Shown: piece after piece, positions 10,480 to 18,595 of the stretch | Numbering within the stretch: the stretch's first letter is position 1 | Layout: every line of letters begins with the position of its first letter | Source of the DNA: Phycicoccus sonneratiae | GTDB lineage: Bacteria; Actinomycetota; Actinomycetes; Actinomycetales; Dermatophilaceae | DNA: 64,000 nucleotides | Direction: 5' to 3' | NCBI RefSeq assembly: GCF_016887965.1 | Contig: NZ_JAFDVD010000009.1 | Location: 1-64,000, forward strand | Made by a program: the position numbers and the translations under genes | Notes under the pieces: generated by a model | The model's database searches: none | What the model was told of the DNA's origin: nothing | Seen by the model: the letters and a program-made list of their open reading frames with translations, nothing else

Positions 10480-12172
10480 ACACGGCCCCCGTGCTCGCGC
10501 TCTGCACGAGCTTGCGGTACTTCGCGAGGACGCCGCGGGTGTACTTCGGCGCGGGGTGGGTGACGCCGTCACCGCGGCGGCGGGCCAGCTCCTCGTCGTC
10601 GACGAGCAGGTCGAGGGTGCCGGCGGCGACGTCGAGGCGGATGCGGTCGCCGTCGCGGACGAACGCGATCGGGCCCTCGTCGACGGCCTCGGGGGCGACG
10701 TGCCCGACGCACAGGCCGGTGGTGCCGCCGGAGAACCGGCCGTCGGTGAGGAGGAGGACGTCCTTGCCGAGGCCGGCGCCCTTGATCGCACCGGTGACGG
10801 CGAGCATCTCGCGCATCCCGGGGCCGCCCTTGGGCCCCTCGTAGCGGATGACGACGACGTCGCCGGCGGCGAGCGTGCCGTCCTCGACGGAGTCCATCGC
10901 GGCCCGCTCGCCGTCGAAGACCCGGGCGGTGCCCTCGAAGACGTCGGAGTCGAAGCCGGCGGACTTCACCACCGCACCCTCCGGCGCCAGCGACCCGGTG
11001 AGGATCGTGATGCCGCCGGTGCGGTGGATCGGCTCGGACATCGCCCGGACGACCTTGCCGTCGACGTCCGGCGGCGCGATGTCGGCGAGGTTCTCGGCCA
11101 TCGTGCGACCGGTGACGGTGAGGCAGTCGCCGTGCAGCAGACCGGCATCGAGCAGCGCGCGCATGACGACCGGCACGCCCCCCACGCGGTCGACGTCGGT
11201 CATCACGTAGGAGCCGAAGGGCTTGACGTCGGCCAGGTGCGGCACGCGGGCGCCGACCCGCCGGAAGTCCTCGAGGGTCAGGTCGACGTCGGCCTCGTGC
11301 GCGATGGCCAGCAGGTGGAGCACCGCGTTCGTCGAGCCGCCGAAGGCCATGACGACGGCGATGGCGTTCTCGAACGCCTCCTTGGTCATGATGTCGCGGG
11401 CCGTGATGCCCCGGCGGAGCAGCTCGACGACGGCCTCACCGCTCTTGCGGGCGAACCCGTCCCGGCGGCGGTCCGTGGCCGGCGGGGCCGCCGAGCCGGG
11501 CAGCGACATCCCGATGGCCTCGGCGACCGAGGCCATCGTGTTCGCCGTGTACATGCCGCCGCAGGCGCCCTCGCCGGGGCAGATGGCCCGCTCGATGGCG
11601 TCGACGTCCTCGCGGCTCATCAGCCCGCGGGCGCAGGCACCGACGGCCTCGAAGGCGTCGATGATCGTCACCGTCTTCTCGGTGCCGTCGGAGAGCTTGG
11701 CGATGCCGGGCAGGATCGACCCGGCGTAGAGGAAGACCGACGACAGGTCGAGGCGGGCGGCGGCCATGAGCATGCCGGGCAGCGACTTGTCGCAGCCGGC
11801 CAGCAGCACCGAGCCGTCGAGCCGCTCGGCGTTCATCACCGTCTCGACGGAGTCGGCGATGACCTCGCGACTGACGAGCGAGAAGTGCATCCCCTCGTGG
11901 CCCATCGAGATGCCGTCGCTGACCGAAATGGTGCCGAACTCCAGCGGGTAGCCGCCGCCGGCGTGCACGCCGTCCTTGACCGCCTGGGCGAGCCGGTCGA
12001 GGGAGAGGTTGCAGGGTGTGATCTCGTTCCACGAGCTCGCCACCCCGACCTGCGGCTTGGCGAAGTCGTCGTCGCCGAGGCCGACGGCCCGGAGCATCCC
12101 CCGCGCGGCGGTCTTCTCGAGGCCGTCGGTGACGTCGCGGCTGCGGGGCTTGATGTCCGGGGTGCTCGTCAT
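10472..12172 (-). CDS. ilvD: dihydroxy-acid dehydratase
   Basis: Fe-S enzyme dehydrating the dihydroxy acids made by IlvC to 2-keto acids of valine and isoleucine. The 566-residue protein has the signature GCDKSLPGM and the second cysteine block [16 protein letters not shown] that ligate the cluster, and the C-terminal [19 protein letters not shown] motif. I prefer ATG 12172 ([11 protein letters not shown]) over the ATG at 12181 because TAGGAT at 12180-12185 is a -10 box exactly 7 nt before 12172 and overlaps the upstream ATG, pointing to a leaderless mRNA. It overlaps the following ABC ATPase gene by 8 nt. It is separate from ilvBNC, so it escapes that attenuator. Confidence 0.97.
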
Positions 12173-12179
12173 GCCCGTC

Positions 12180-12185
12180 ATCCTA
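12180..12185 (-). promoter_or_regulatory. ilvD: -10 box of ilvD (leaderless)
   Basis: TAGGAT, 7 nt before ATG 12172; it decides the start codon of ilvD. Confidence 0.6.
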
Positions 12186-12248
12186 GGTTCGGGGCACGCC
12201 CCCCGCCGGGGTGTCCCGACACTCGACCCGGTGGGGCCGCCGAGGCCC

Positions 12249-12254
12249 TACGAT
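12249..12254 (+). promoter_or_regulatory. -10 box of the membrane protein gene at 12262
   Basis: TACGAT, 7 nt before GTG 12262. The divergent pair with the ilvD promoter is packed into about 80 bp. Confidence 0.55.
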
Positions 12255-12261
12255 CCTCCCC

Positions 12262-13554
12262 GTGGGGTCCTTGGGGGTGGCGGTCGGGTCGGCGGTGGCC
12301 GTGCTGCGCGACGCCCTGCGCATCGCGCTCGGCCACTGGCCGGTGCTCGCGGCGATCGCCCTCGTCGGCGTCGCCGGCCACAACGGCTTCCTCTGGCTGT
12401 GCGTGTGGCTCAGCGCCGACCACGGCCTCCTCGCCGCCGTGCTCCTGCCGCTGGTCCCCATCAGCTCGCTCGTCGCCCTCGTCCTCATGCTCCGGTACGC
12501 GGGCCAGCACGAGCCGACGCTCGCGACGCTCGTCGAGCCGCACCCCGGGTCGCGGCTCCAGGGCCGGCTCGTCCTGCTCGCGAGCACCCTCCTGCCGTTC
12601 CTCACGCTCTACGTGTCGCAGGACCAGCTCGAGCAGGACCGCCGCGAGTTCGTCAACACGACGACGGCCGACGAGTTCCTCAACGCCAGCTTCTGGAACC
12701 CCGACATCGACACCGAGCGGGCGCTGCTCGTCTCGGGCGCAGGGCTGTTCGCGCTCGTCGCCGTGGCCTTCGTCCTCCGGACGGCGCTCGACCGGTTCCG
12801 CCTCCCGGCCCGCCACCTGACCTTCGGGCTCGCGGCCGCCTACGTCGAGGTGCTGTGGGTCTTCCTCCTCGCCGGCCAGGTGTCGCGCTACAAGGGCGAG
12901 GCCGGCGCCTGGCTCCTCGACCGGCAGCTGACGACGTGGGCGCTCGAGCGCTGGCAGGACCTCACCGGCCTGCTCGGACCGCTCACCGAGCCGGTCCGCG
13001 CCCTCGGGCAGCGGGTCGCCGACCTCCTCGCGAACGCCGACCAGACCGTCGTCCTCCCCATCGCCTGGCTCACCGTCGGCGCGGTGGTCTTCGGTCAGGA
13101 GCTCGTCGCCCCCGACCGTGCCGCCCGCGCCTCGCGCTGGCGGCACCGGTCGCCGTCGTGGGTCACCCGCGGCGTCGACGAGGCGACGGCGTCGGTGCGC
13201 GACCGGTTCGGGGCGCTCGCCCGCGGGGTCCGGCTGCTCACCGTCGCGGGGCTCGTGCCGATGCTCATGTTCTGCGTCGCCTTCCTGCTCGCCGAGCAGG
13301 TGGGGGTCGGCGTCGACGTGCTGGTCCGGGCGGTCGTCGGCCCGCGGGAGGGCACGACGGCCATCTTCCTCTCGCCGATCCTGTCGATCCTCGGGGACGT
13401 GGCGCGCTCGGTGGCGCTCGTCGCGCTGCTGACGGCCGCCCTCGGCCGGGTCGTCGGCGGGCTGCGGGCGGGCGACCGGGTGGTCGCTCCGGATCAGGGT
13501 CCGGTCGTCCCGGCGGCGGCGGCCCCCGCGGGCAGCGGCCACTCGGCGAACTGA
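12262..13554 (+). CDS. polytopic membrane protein of unknown function
   Basis: A 430-residue protein with about seven membrane segments (IALGHWPVLAAIALVGVAG, LLAAVLLPLVPISSLVALVL and others) and a large hydrophilic loop between residues about 85 and 140 that probably faces outside. No family recognised. The start GTG 12262 is fixed by a -10 box 7 nt upstream. The last 20 codons, a low-complexity Pro/Ala tail, overlap the convergent gene 13494-14159 by 61 nt. It is transcribed divergently from ilvD. Function cannot be stated. Confidence 0.8.
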   Translation: MGSLGVAVGSAVAVLRDALRIALGHWPVLAAIALVGVAGHNGFLWLCVWLSADHGLLAAVLLPLVPISSLVALVLMLRYAGQHEPTLATLVEPHPGSRLQGRLVLLASTLLPFLTLYVSQDQLEQDRREFVNTTTADEFLNASFWNPDIDTERALLVSGAGLFALVAVAFVLRTALDRFRLPARHLTFGLAAAYVEVLWVFLLAGQVSRYKGEAGAWLLDRQLTTWALERWQDLTGLLGPLTEPVRALGQRVADLLANADQTVVLPIAWLTVGAVVFGQELVAPDRAARASRWRHRSPSWVTRGVDEATASVRDRFGALARGVRLLTVAGLVPMLMFCVAFLLAEQVGVGVDVLVRAVVGPREGTTAIFLSPILSILGDVARSVALVALLTAALGRVVGGLRAGDRVVAPDQGPVVPAAAAPAGSGHSAN

Positions 13555-14159
13555 CGCAGGTCCGGGCTCACCCGCACCGTCGTCGGGCGGGCGGCCTCCG
13601 GCAGCACGAAGACCGCGTCGCGCTCGAAGGCCGCGGGCCGGGGAGGCAGGCGGTCCTCGGGGTCCGCGTCCCGGTCCTGCTCCCGGTCGATGTCGAAGCC
13701 GCTCGGGTTCTGCACGCCGAGGGGCTGGCACGAGGCGAGGTCGGCGAGGCCTCCGTCGAACATCGTCGTCCCGGCCGCCCAGGTGGCCCCGTTCTCGTCG
13801 CGCAGCAGGACCTGACAGGTGGTGATGACCGCCGTCGGCGCGGTCTCGACGTGGATGCGGACGCGGACGGCCCGGAACCCCGGCGGCACCGGGACCTCCT
13901 CGTCGAGCGACATGCGCATCCGGTCGACGGGCGCTGCCTCGACGAACCGGACGGCGATGCGCTGGTGCTGCACGGAGGACTGGAGCTCGACGTCACCCTC
14001 GAACCGGGCGGTCCCGGTGTCGTCCACCGCGATCCGGTCGTTCATGCCGTTGGGCCACCACAGGGTGACCATCCGCTGGCTGCTCGCGGCGACGGCCAGC
14101 GCGAGGAGGAACGGCAGGGCGACCAGGGCGCGCCGGTTGCGGCGCAGGAACGTGCTCAC
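13494..14159 (-). CDS. membrane-anchored extracytoplasmic protein, third of three
   Basis: A 221-residue protein with an Arg-rich N-terminus and one hydrophobic anchor (ALVALPFLLALAVAAS) followed by an extracytoplasmic region of predicted beta structure (RIAVRFVEAAPVDRMRM, AVRVRIHVETAPTAVITTC) with two cysteines. It starts at GTG 14159, overlapping the upstream stop by GTGA. With the two genes before it, it forms a three-gene operon of similar architecture, so a complex is possible. Its C-terminal 20 codons overlap the convergent gene at 12262-13554. The family was not recognised; the domain resembles DUF4352-type Ig-like folds only in outline. Confidence 0.75.
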   Translation of the reverse strand: MSTFLRRNRRALVALPFLLALAVAASSQRMVTLWWPNGMNDRIAVDDTGTARFEGDVELQSSVQHQRIAVRFVEAAPVDRMRMSLDEEVPVPPGFRAVRVRIHVETAPTAVITTCQVLLRDENGATWAAGTTMFDGGLADLASCQPLGVQNPSGFDIDREQDRDADPEDRLPPRPAAFERDAVFVLPEAARPTTVRVSPDLRQFAEWPLPAGAAAAGTTGP

Positions 14160-14791
14160 GGCGCCTCCGTCGGGCGCGTCCCGGTGGTGGGGTCGAGCGC
14201 CGGCGGGATCTGCGCCGACACGCGGTCCGTGCGGGCGGCCCAGCCGCGGGCCTCCGCGGCCGTGATGCCCAGGTCGACCTCGAGCAGGTCGTCACCCCGG
14301 ATCTCCTGGGCCGAGCGGGCGACCCGCAGGCGTGACCCCGCGGCGGCGTCGACCGGGACCTCGAAGGCGACGACGCAGGCCGTCGCGACCCCGGGCGTCG
14401 CGGCGGCGCAGAGCCGGACGTTGCGCCCGCCGAGCTGCAGCTCGCGGCCGCGGCCGTCGACGAGCGAGGCGTTGGCGAGCACGAGGTTGTCGAGCGTCGG
14501 GGTGACGGTGAGCGTGGTGACCACCCAGAGGCCGGGCGACTTCATCGGCGCCAGGGCGCCCCGGTCGAGGACGGGGGCGCCGTCGACGCGGTCGGCCCGG
14601 ACCTCGGCGTAGCGCAGCGACACCGTGTCGCCGACGGCCGCCTCGTGGACGAACGGCCGCCCGAAGCCGTCGCGGTCGTCGGGGGTCCACGCCTCGACGG
14701 CCCGCCCGGCGGCGAGCGCGGCGACGACGAGGACGACCGTCAGCAGGCCCTCGCGACCCGGGAGGACGACGGCGCGGCGCAGGCGGCTCAT
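14156..14791 (-). CDS. membrane-anchored extracytoplasmic protein, second of three
   Basis: A 211-residue protein with a basic N-terminus (MSRLRRAVVLPGREG), one hydrophobic anchor (LLTVVLVVAALAAG) and an outer domain with alternating beta-type segments (WVVTTLTVTPTLDNLVLANA, CVVAFEVPVDAAAGSRLRV) and two cysteines. ATG 14791 overlaps the stop of the upstream gene by ATGA, and its own stop overlaps the next gene by GTGA, so all three are translated as a unit. It shares overall plan with both neighbours: anchor, then a domain of about 150-180 residues. Unknown function. Confidence 0.75.
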   Translation of the reverse strand: MSRLRRAVVLPGREGLLTVVLVVAALAAGRAVEAWTPDDRDGFGRPFVHEAAVGDTVSLRYAEVRADRVDGAPVLDRGALAPMKSPGLWVVTTLTVTPTLDNLVLANASLVDGRGRELQLGGRNVRLCAAATPGVATACVVAFEVPVDAAAGSRLRVARSAQEIRGDDLLEVDLGITAAEARGWAARTDRVSAQIPPALDPTTGTRPTEAP

Positions 14792-15480
14792 CCGGTGCTC
14801 GCCGAGGGGGACGGGTCGGGCGCGGGCTCGTAGGGAAGCACGGGGAAGGCGCCACGGGCGGCCGGCGTGGGGTCGAACCACCCCATCCGCTCCTCGATGA
14901 AGCTCTTCCGCCAGGTGTGGGCGTCGAGGACGACGGTGACCTCGTCGGGCGTCGGCGCGCTCGGCGCCTGCTCGAAGAGGAAGGCGACGGGGTAGGTCAG
15001 GCCCGGCGCGATGTCGCCCATCGGCTCGGCGTCGTCGGTGGAGACGATGGTCCTGGGGGCCACGGTGGCCGGGTCGGGCAGCGGCGCGCCGGCCCGGCGG
15101 CTCGGTGGGACGAGCCCCTGCGCCCCCTCGAGCCGGACGAGGTCGAGCAGGGCCTGGTAGGGCACCGAGGCGGTGTCGTCGGTCGAGACCCGGGCGCTGA
15201 CGAGCAGGTAGCGACCCGCGGGCTTGCCGATCGAGCCGACCCCGAGGTCGCGGCCGACCCGCACCCGCTCGACCGAGACCGTGAACGGGGCGACCTCGAC
15301 CGCCGTGCGGGGCACCAGCGTCGGCGACTCCTCCGGGGTGTCGCGCAGCCCGCCGAAGGCGCCGCTGACGAGCAGCACGGCGAGGCCGGCCATCAGCCCG
15401 TACTCGCGGTAGCTGCGGCTCGAGGCCCAGCCGACGGCACCGGAGCGCGCACGTCCCCTCCACCCCACCGGCTCCCCCAT
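14788..15480 (-). CDS. membrane-anchored extracytoplasmic protein, first of three
   Basis: A 230-residue protein: a positively charged cytoplasmic tail of about 28 residues, one membrane segment (GLMAGLAVLLVSGAFGG), and an outer domain (VAPFTVSVERVRVGRDLGVG, RYLLVSARVSTDD) of beta type like small Ig-like adaptor domains, ending in a Pro/Ser tail. ATG 15480 is fixed by TATCCT 7 nt upstream; the longer reading upstream is discarded. It heads the three-gene overlapping operon down to 13494. Similar architecture of the three products suggests ancient duplication, but pairwise identity by eye is low. Confidence 0.75.
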   Translation of the reverse strand: MGEPVGWRGRARSGAVGWASSRSYREYGLMAGLAVLLVSGAFGGLRDTPEESPTLVPRTAVEVAPFTVSVERVRVGRDLGVGSIGKPAGRYLLVSARVSTDDTASVPYQALLDLVRLEGAQGLVPPSRRAGAPLPDPATVAPRTIVSTDDAEPMGDIAPGLTYPVAFLFEQAPSAPTPDEVTVVLDAHTWRKSFIEERMGWFDPTPAARGAFPVLPYEPAPDPSPSASTG

Positions 15481-15487
15481 GGGCGTC

Positions 15488-15493
15488 AGGATA
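15488..15493 (-). promoter_or_regulatory. -10 box of the three-gene anchored-protein operon
   Basis: TATCCT, 7 nt before ATG 15480. Confidence 0.55.
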
Positions 15494-15512
15494 GCGGCGC
15501 GACGGGGCCGGC

Positions 15513-15992
15513 TCAGGCGCTCCCGGGGACCAGCCGCCAGTAGCCCACGGAGAGCGAGGTCGCGACGGTCATCCAGACCGCGTACGGCACGAGGACCCAC
15601 CCGGCCCACGGGAGCGAGGCGCCGGCCACGCCGACGAGCAGCCAGGTGAGCAGCATGGCCACGGCGAGGGCCGCGGCCGCACGCCCCAGCTCGTGCGGGA
15701 CGTAGAACTCGTGCGCCCAGGCCAGCGCCGCGGCGACCGACACCGCGAGCACGACGAGGAAGCGGAGGGCGTCACCGCCGGGCCGCGTCCACGCGACGGC
15801 GACGCCGCTCACGAGGAGCGCGAGGAAGTTGAGCGGCCACGCCACCCCGAAGACCCACGGCGGCGGCTGCCACGGAGGCTTCGGCAGCGCGTCGTACCAG
15901 CCCGGGTCGGCCGAGACCCAGCGCTGCGAGAGCACGGCGTAGACCGCGACGAGCAGGACGACGGCAGCGGCGAGCGCGACGCGGGCGCTCAC
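15513..15992 (-). CDS. tspO: TspO/MBR family protein
   Basis: A 159-residue five-helix membrane protein of the TspO/peripheral benzodiazepine receptor family, which binds tetrapyrroles and sterol-like ligands. The diagnostic WYDALPKPPWQPPPWVFGVA stretch follows the first helix, then WPLNFLALLVSGVAVAW and the C-terminal PYAVWMTVATSLSVGYW. The usual C-terminal Asn of the cholesterol-recognition helix is replaced. GTG 15992 overlaps the mmpL stop by GTGA, so it is translated with mmpL and is probably under the same MarR-type control. Membrane location; precise ligand unknown. Confidence 0.88.
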   Translation of the reverse strand: MSARVALAAAVVLLVAVYAVLSQRWVSADPGWYDALPKPPWQPPPWVFGVAWPLNFLALLVSGVAVAWTRPGGDALRFLVVLAVSVAAALAWAHEFYVPHELGRAAAALAVAMLLTWLLVGVAGASLPWAGWVLVPYAVWMTVATSLSVGYWRLVPGSA

Positions 15993-18049
15993 GCGTCCAC
16001 CCGCACGGGCTCCTCGGCCGGCGCGGGGGTCCCGACCCGGCGCGGCCACCAGAACCGGTCGCCGAGCAGGACACCGAGCGCCGGGACGAGGAGGGTCCGC
16101 ACGACGAGGGTGTCGAGGAGGACCCCGACGCAGATGATGACGCCGAGCTGGGCCAGCACGACGAGCGGCAGGACCCCGAGGACCGCGAACACGGCCGCGA
16201 GGAGGACGCCGGCGCTGGTGATGACGCCGCCGGTCGCCGCGAGCGAGCGCAGCATCCCCTCGCGCGGTCCGTGGCCGCGGGCCTCCTCGGCGGCCCGGGT
16301 CACGAGGAAGATGTTGTAGTCGACGCCGAGGGCCACGAGGAAGACGAAGGCCAGCAGCGGCACCCCCTCGTCGAGGCGCTCGAAGCCGAGGACCTGGGTG
16401 AAGAGGACCCAGCTCGCGCCGAGGCTCGCGAGGTAGGTGCCGACGACCGTCGCCACGAGCACGACGGGGGCGACGACGCTGCGCAGCAGGGCACCGAGGG
16501 CCACGACGACGAGCCCGAGGATGAGCGGCAGGATGAGGCCGCGGTCGCGGTTCGAGGCGTCGGCGGTGTCGACCGCCTCGGCCTCGGTGCCGCCGACGTG
16601 CGTGCTGGGGCTGTCGGCCAGGGCCTCGCGCAGGGCGACGACGTTGTCGCGCACCTCGTCCGAGCCGGGGGTGCCGGTGAGGACGGCGTCGACCTCGACC
16701 ACTCCCCCACCGCTCGCGACGACGCGGGCGGACTCGACACCCTCGACGGCGGTCACCGTCTCGACGAGGGCCTTCCCGGCGGCCTCGTCACCGGTCGACA
16801 TGACGACGACGGGGTCGACCGAGCCGGCCGGGAACGACTCCGCGTAGCGCTGCGACGCGGTGATCGACTCCGGGGTGTCGAGGAACTGGTCGGCGGTCGA
16901 GAGGCCGGCGCGGATCTGGGTGATGCCGCCGGCCGCGACCGCGAGCCCGACGAGGACGACCGCGACGACGGCCACCGGCCGCTGGGCGACCGCGTCGCCG
17001 ACCCGGCGCCACGGCGAGCGCGCGTCGGCGAGACCGGTCTGGCCGACGTGGGGCACCTTCGGCCAGAACACCCAGCGGCCGAAGACGACGAGGGCGGCCG
17101 GCAGGACGACGAGGGCGAAGGCCGCGGCGACGACGACCCCGACGGCGCAGGCGAGCCCGAGCCCCCGGGTCGCGGGGAAGGCGGAGAGGAGCAGGGTGAG
17201 CAGGCCGAGGACCACCGTCGAGGCGCTCGACAGCACGGCCTCGGTCGTGCGGCGCAGGGCGTGGGCCATCGCGGCCCGGCGGTCCTCGGTGGTGCGCAGC
17301 TCGTCGCGGTAGCGCGAGATGAGCAGGAGGGCGTAGTCGGTGCCGGCGCCGAAGACGAGGACCGAGAGGATGCCGACCGTCGACTCGTCCCAGGCGACGT
17401 CGAACACGGCGAGGGTGCGGGTGGCGAGGACGGCGGCCAGCTGGTCGGCGACGCCGACGACGGTGAGCGGCACGAGCCAGAGGACCGGGCTGCGGTAGGT
17501 GATGACGAGGAGGAGGGCGACGACCGAGGCGGTGGCCAGCAGGAGCCGGGTGTTCGCGCCGTCGAAGACCCCCGCGAGGTCGGCCTGGATGGCCGCGGGA
17601 CCGGTGACCTGGGCGGTCAGCCCGTCCGGCAGGTCGGCCGAGGCGGCGGCGCGGATGTCGGCCACGGTGTCGGCCGTGCGAGTGGCGTCCCCCGACTCGA
17701 CGGGCACGACGACGACCGCCGCCGTGCCGTCCTCGCTGACCTGGGGCGGCATCCCGGTGGCGCCCGGGAGCGAGCGGGCCGCCCCCTCGATCGCCGCGCG
17801 GTCGGCGTCGGTGAGGGCTCCGTCCCGGGCGAAGAGGACGACCGCGGCCGACCCCTCGTCGTCCGGGAGCTTCGCGCGCAGCTCGGCGGCGGCACGGCTC
17901 TCGGAGTCGAGCGGGAGGGCGGTGAGCGTGCCGTCCGGCTTCTCCGCCTGGCCGACGGCGCCGATGACGGCTCCGGCTCCGAGGAGGGCCGCGAGGGCGA
18001 GCAGCCCGGCGACCCAGCGACGCGTGACGAGGTCGGCGATCCGTCCCAC
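15989..18049 (-). CDS. MMPL family RND-type transporter
   Basis: A 686-residue RND-superfamily exporter with the MMPL plan: one N-terminal helix, an outer domain (about residues 40-165), five or six helices, then a second copy of the same arrangement. The proton-relay type motif FGAGTDYALLLISRYRDELR is present in the first half and its counterpart ALGVDYNIFLVTRAAEEAR in the second. MMPL proteins export lipids or drugs. GTG 18049 has AAGGAGG 7 nt upstream; a longer frame reaching 18412 lies inside marR and is rejected. It is divergent from marR across a palindromic operator and followed by tspO with a 4-nt overlap. Confidence 0.95.
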   Translation of the reverse strand: MGRIADLVTRRWVAGLLALAALLGAGAVIGAVGQAEKPDGTLTALPLDSESRAAAELRAKLPDDEGSAAVVLFARDGALTDADRAAIEGAARSLPGATGMPPQVSEDGTAAVVVVPVESGDATRTADTVADIRAAASADLPDGLTAQVTGPAAIQADLAGVFDGANTRLLLATASVVALLLVITYRSPVLWLVPLTVVGVADQLAAVLATRTLAVFDVAWDESTVGILSVLVFGAGTDYALLLISRYRDELRTTEDRRAAMAHALRRTTEAVLSSASTVVLGLLTLLLSAFPATRGLGLACAVGVVVAAAFALVVLPAALVVFGRWVFWPKVPHVGQTGLADARSPWRRVGDAVAQRPVAVVAVVLVGLAVAAGGITQIRAGLSTADQFLDTPESITASQRYAESFPAGSVDPVVVMSTGDEAAGKALVETVTAVEGVESARVVASGGGVVEVDAVLTGTPGSDEVRDNVVALREALADSPSTHVGGTEAEAVDTADASNRDRGLILPLILGLVVVALGALLRSVVAPVVLVATVVGTYLASLGASWVLFTQVLGFERLDEGVPLLAFVFLVALGVDYNIFLVTRAAEEARGHGPREGMLRSLAATGGVITSAGVLLAAVFAVLGVLPLVVLAQLGVIICVGVLLDTLVVRTLLVPALGVLLGDRFWWPRRVGTPAPAEEPVRVDA

Positions 18050-18065
18050 CGGTGGTCCTCCTTGG

Positions 18066-18071
18066 TAGAAT
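18066..18071 (+). promoter_or_regulatory. -10 box of marR-SDR
   Basis: TAGAAT, 35 nt before the marR GTG. The expected transcription start falls at the left edge of the palindrome 18080-18094. Confidence 0.55.
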
Positions 18072-18079
18072 CGTGAAAC

Positions 18080-18094
18080 CAGGTGATTCACCTG
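18080..18094. promoter_or_regulatory. palindromic MarR operator candidate
   Basis: CAGGTGA-T-TCACCTG is a perfect 7-bp inverted repeat in the 57-bp gap between mmpL and marR. Its place at the marR transcription start and upstream of mmpL suggests that the MarR protein represses both units until a ligand binds. Confidence 0.8.
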
Positions 18095-18106
18095 ATTACT
18101 AAGTAG

Positions 18107-18595
18107 GTGAGGGATATTACGGAGCAGCATCCCGACCACGCAAGTCGGGTCATGGCCGACGTCGTTCCGCAGTACCGGAACTCGGCGACCCTCGACGCGC
18201 TCCAGGAGCTCGTGGACGTTGCCGCGCAGGTCCCGCACGAGGTCGCCCGGAAGGCGGGGCTGTCCACCTCCGAGCTGCACTCGCTGCGGCACCTCTTCGA
18301 GCACCCGATGGGGCCCGTCGAGCTCGCCCGCGTGCTCGGCGTCACCTCGGCCGCGTCCTCCGGGGTCGTCGACCGCCTCGCCTCGCGCGGGCACGTCGAG
18401 CGCCGGCCGCACCCCGACGACCGCCGGCGCACCGAGGTCGTCATCACCGAGTCCGGGCGCCTCGAGGTCATCCGGCGCCTCGCGCCGATGTTCGCCGGCC
18501 TCGCCGAGGTCGACGCCGCCCTCTCCCCCGCCGAGCGCGCGGTCGTCGAGCGCTACCTGCGGGGCGCCACCGCCGCCATGCAGGCCCTGATGTGA
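18107..18595 (+). CDS. MarR family transcriptional regulator
   Basis: A 162-residue winged-helix repressor. The recognition part reads ELARVLGVTSAASSGVVDRL and the wing RPHPDDRRRTEVVITESG, typical for MarR proteins that release DNA on binding a phenolic or lipophilic ligand. The GTG at 18107 is taken as start; ATG 18152 (MADVVPQ) would be a shorter alternative. The gene is divergent from mmpL-tspO and overlaps the SDR gene downstream by GTGA, so it probably controls the exporter, TspO and the SDR together through the palindrome at 18080-18094. Confidence 0.93.
   Translation: MRDITEQHPDHASRVMADVVPQYRNSATLDALQELVDVAAQVPHEVARKAGLSTSELHSLRHLFEHPMGPVELARVLGVTSAASSGVVDRLASRGHVERRPHPDDRRRTEVVITESGRLEVIRRLAPMFAGLAEVDAALSPAERAVVERYLRGATAAMQALM

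Noticed and set aside
18050-18412. Upstream extension of the MMPL protein
   Set aside because: It runs inside marR and over the operator; GTG 18049 has a strong ribosome binding site.
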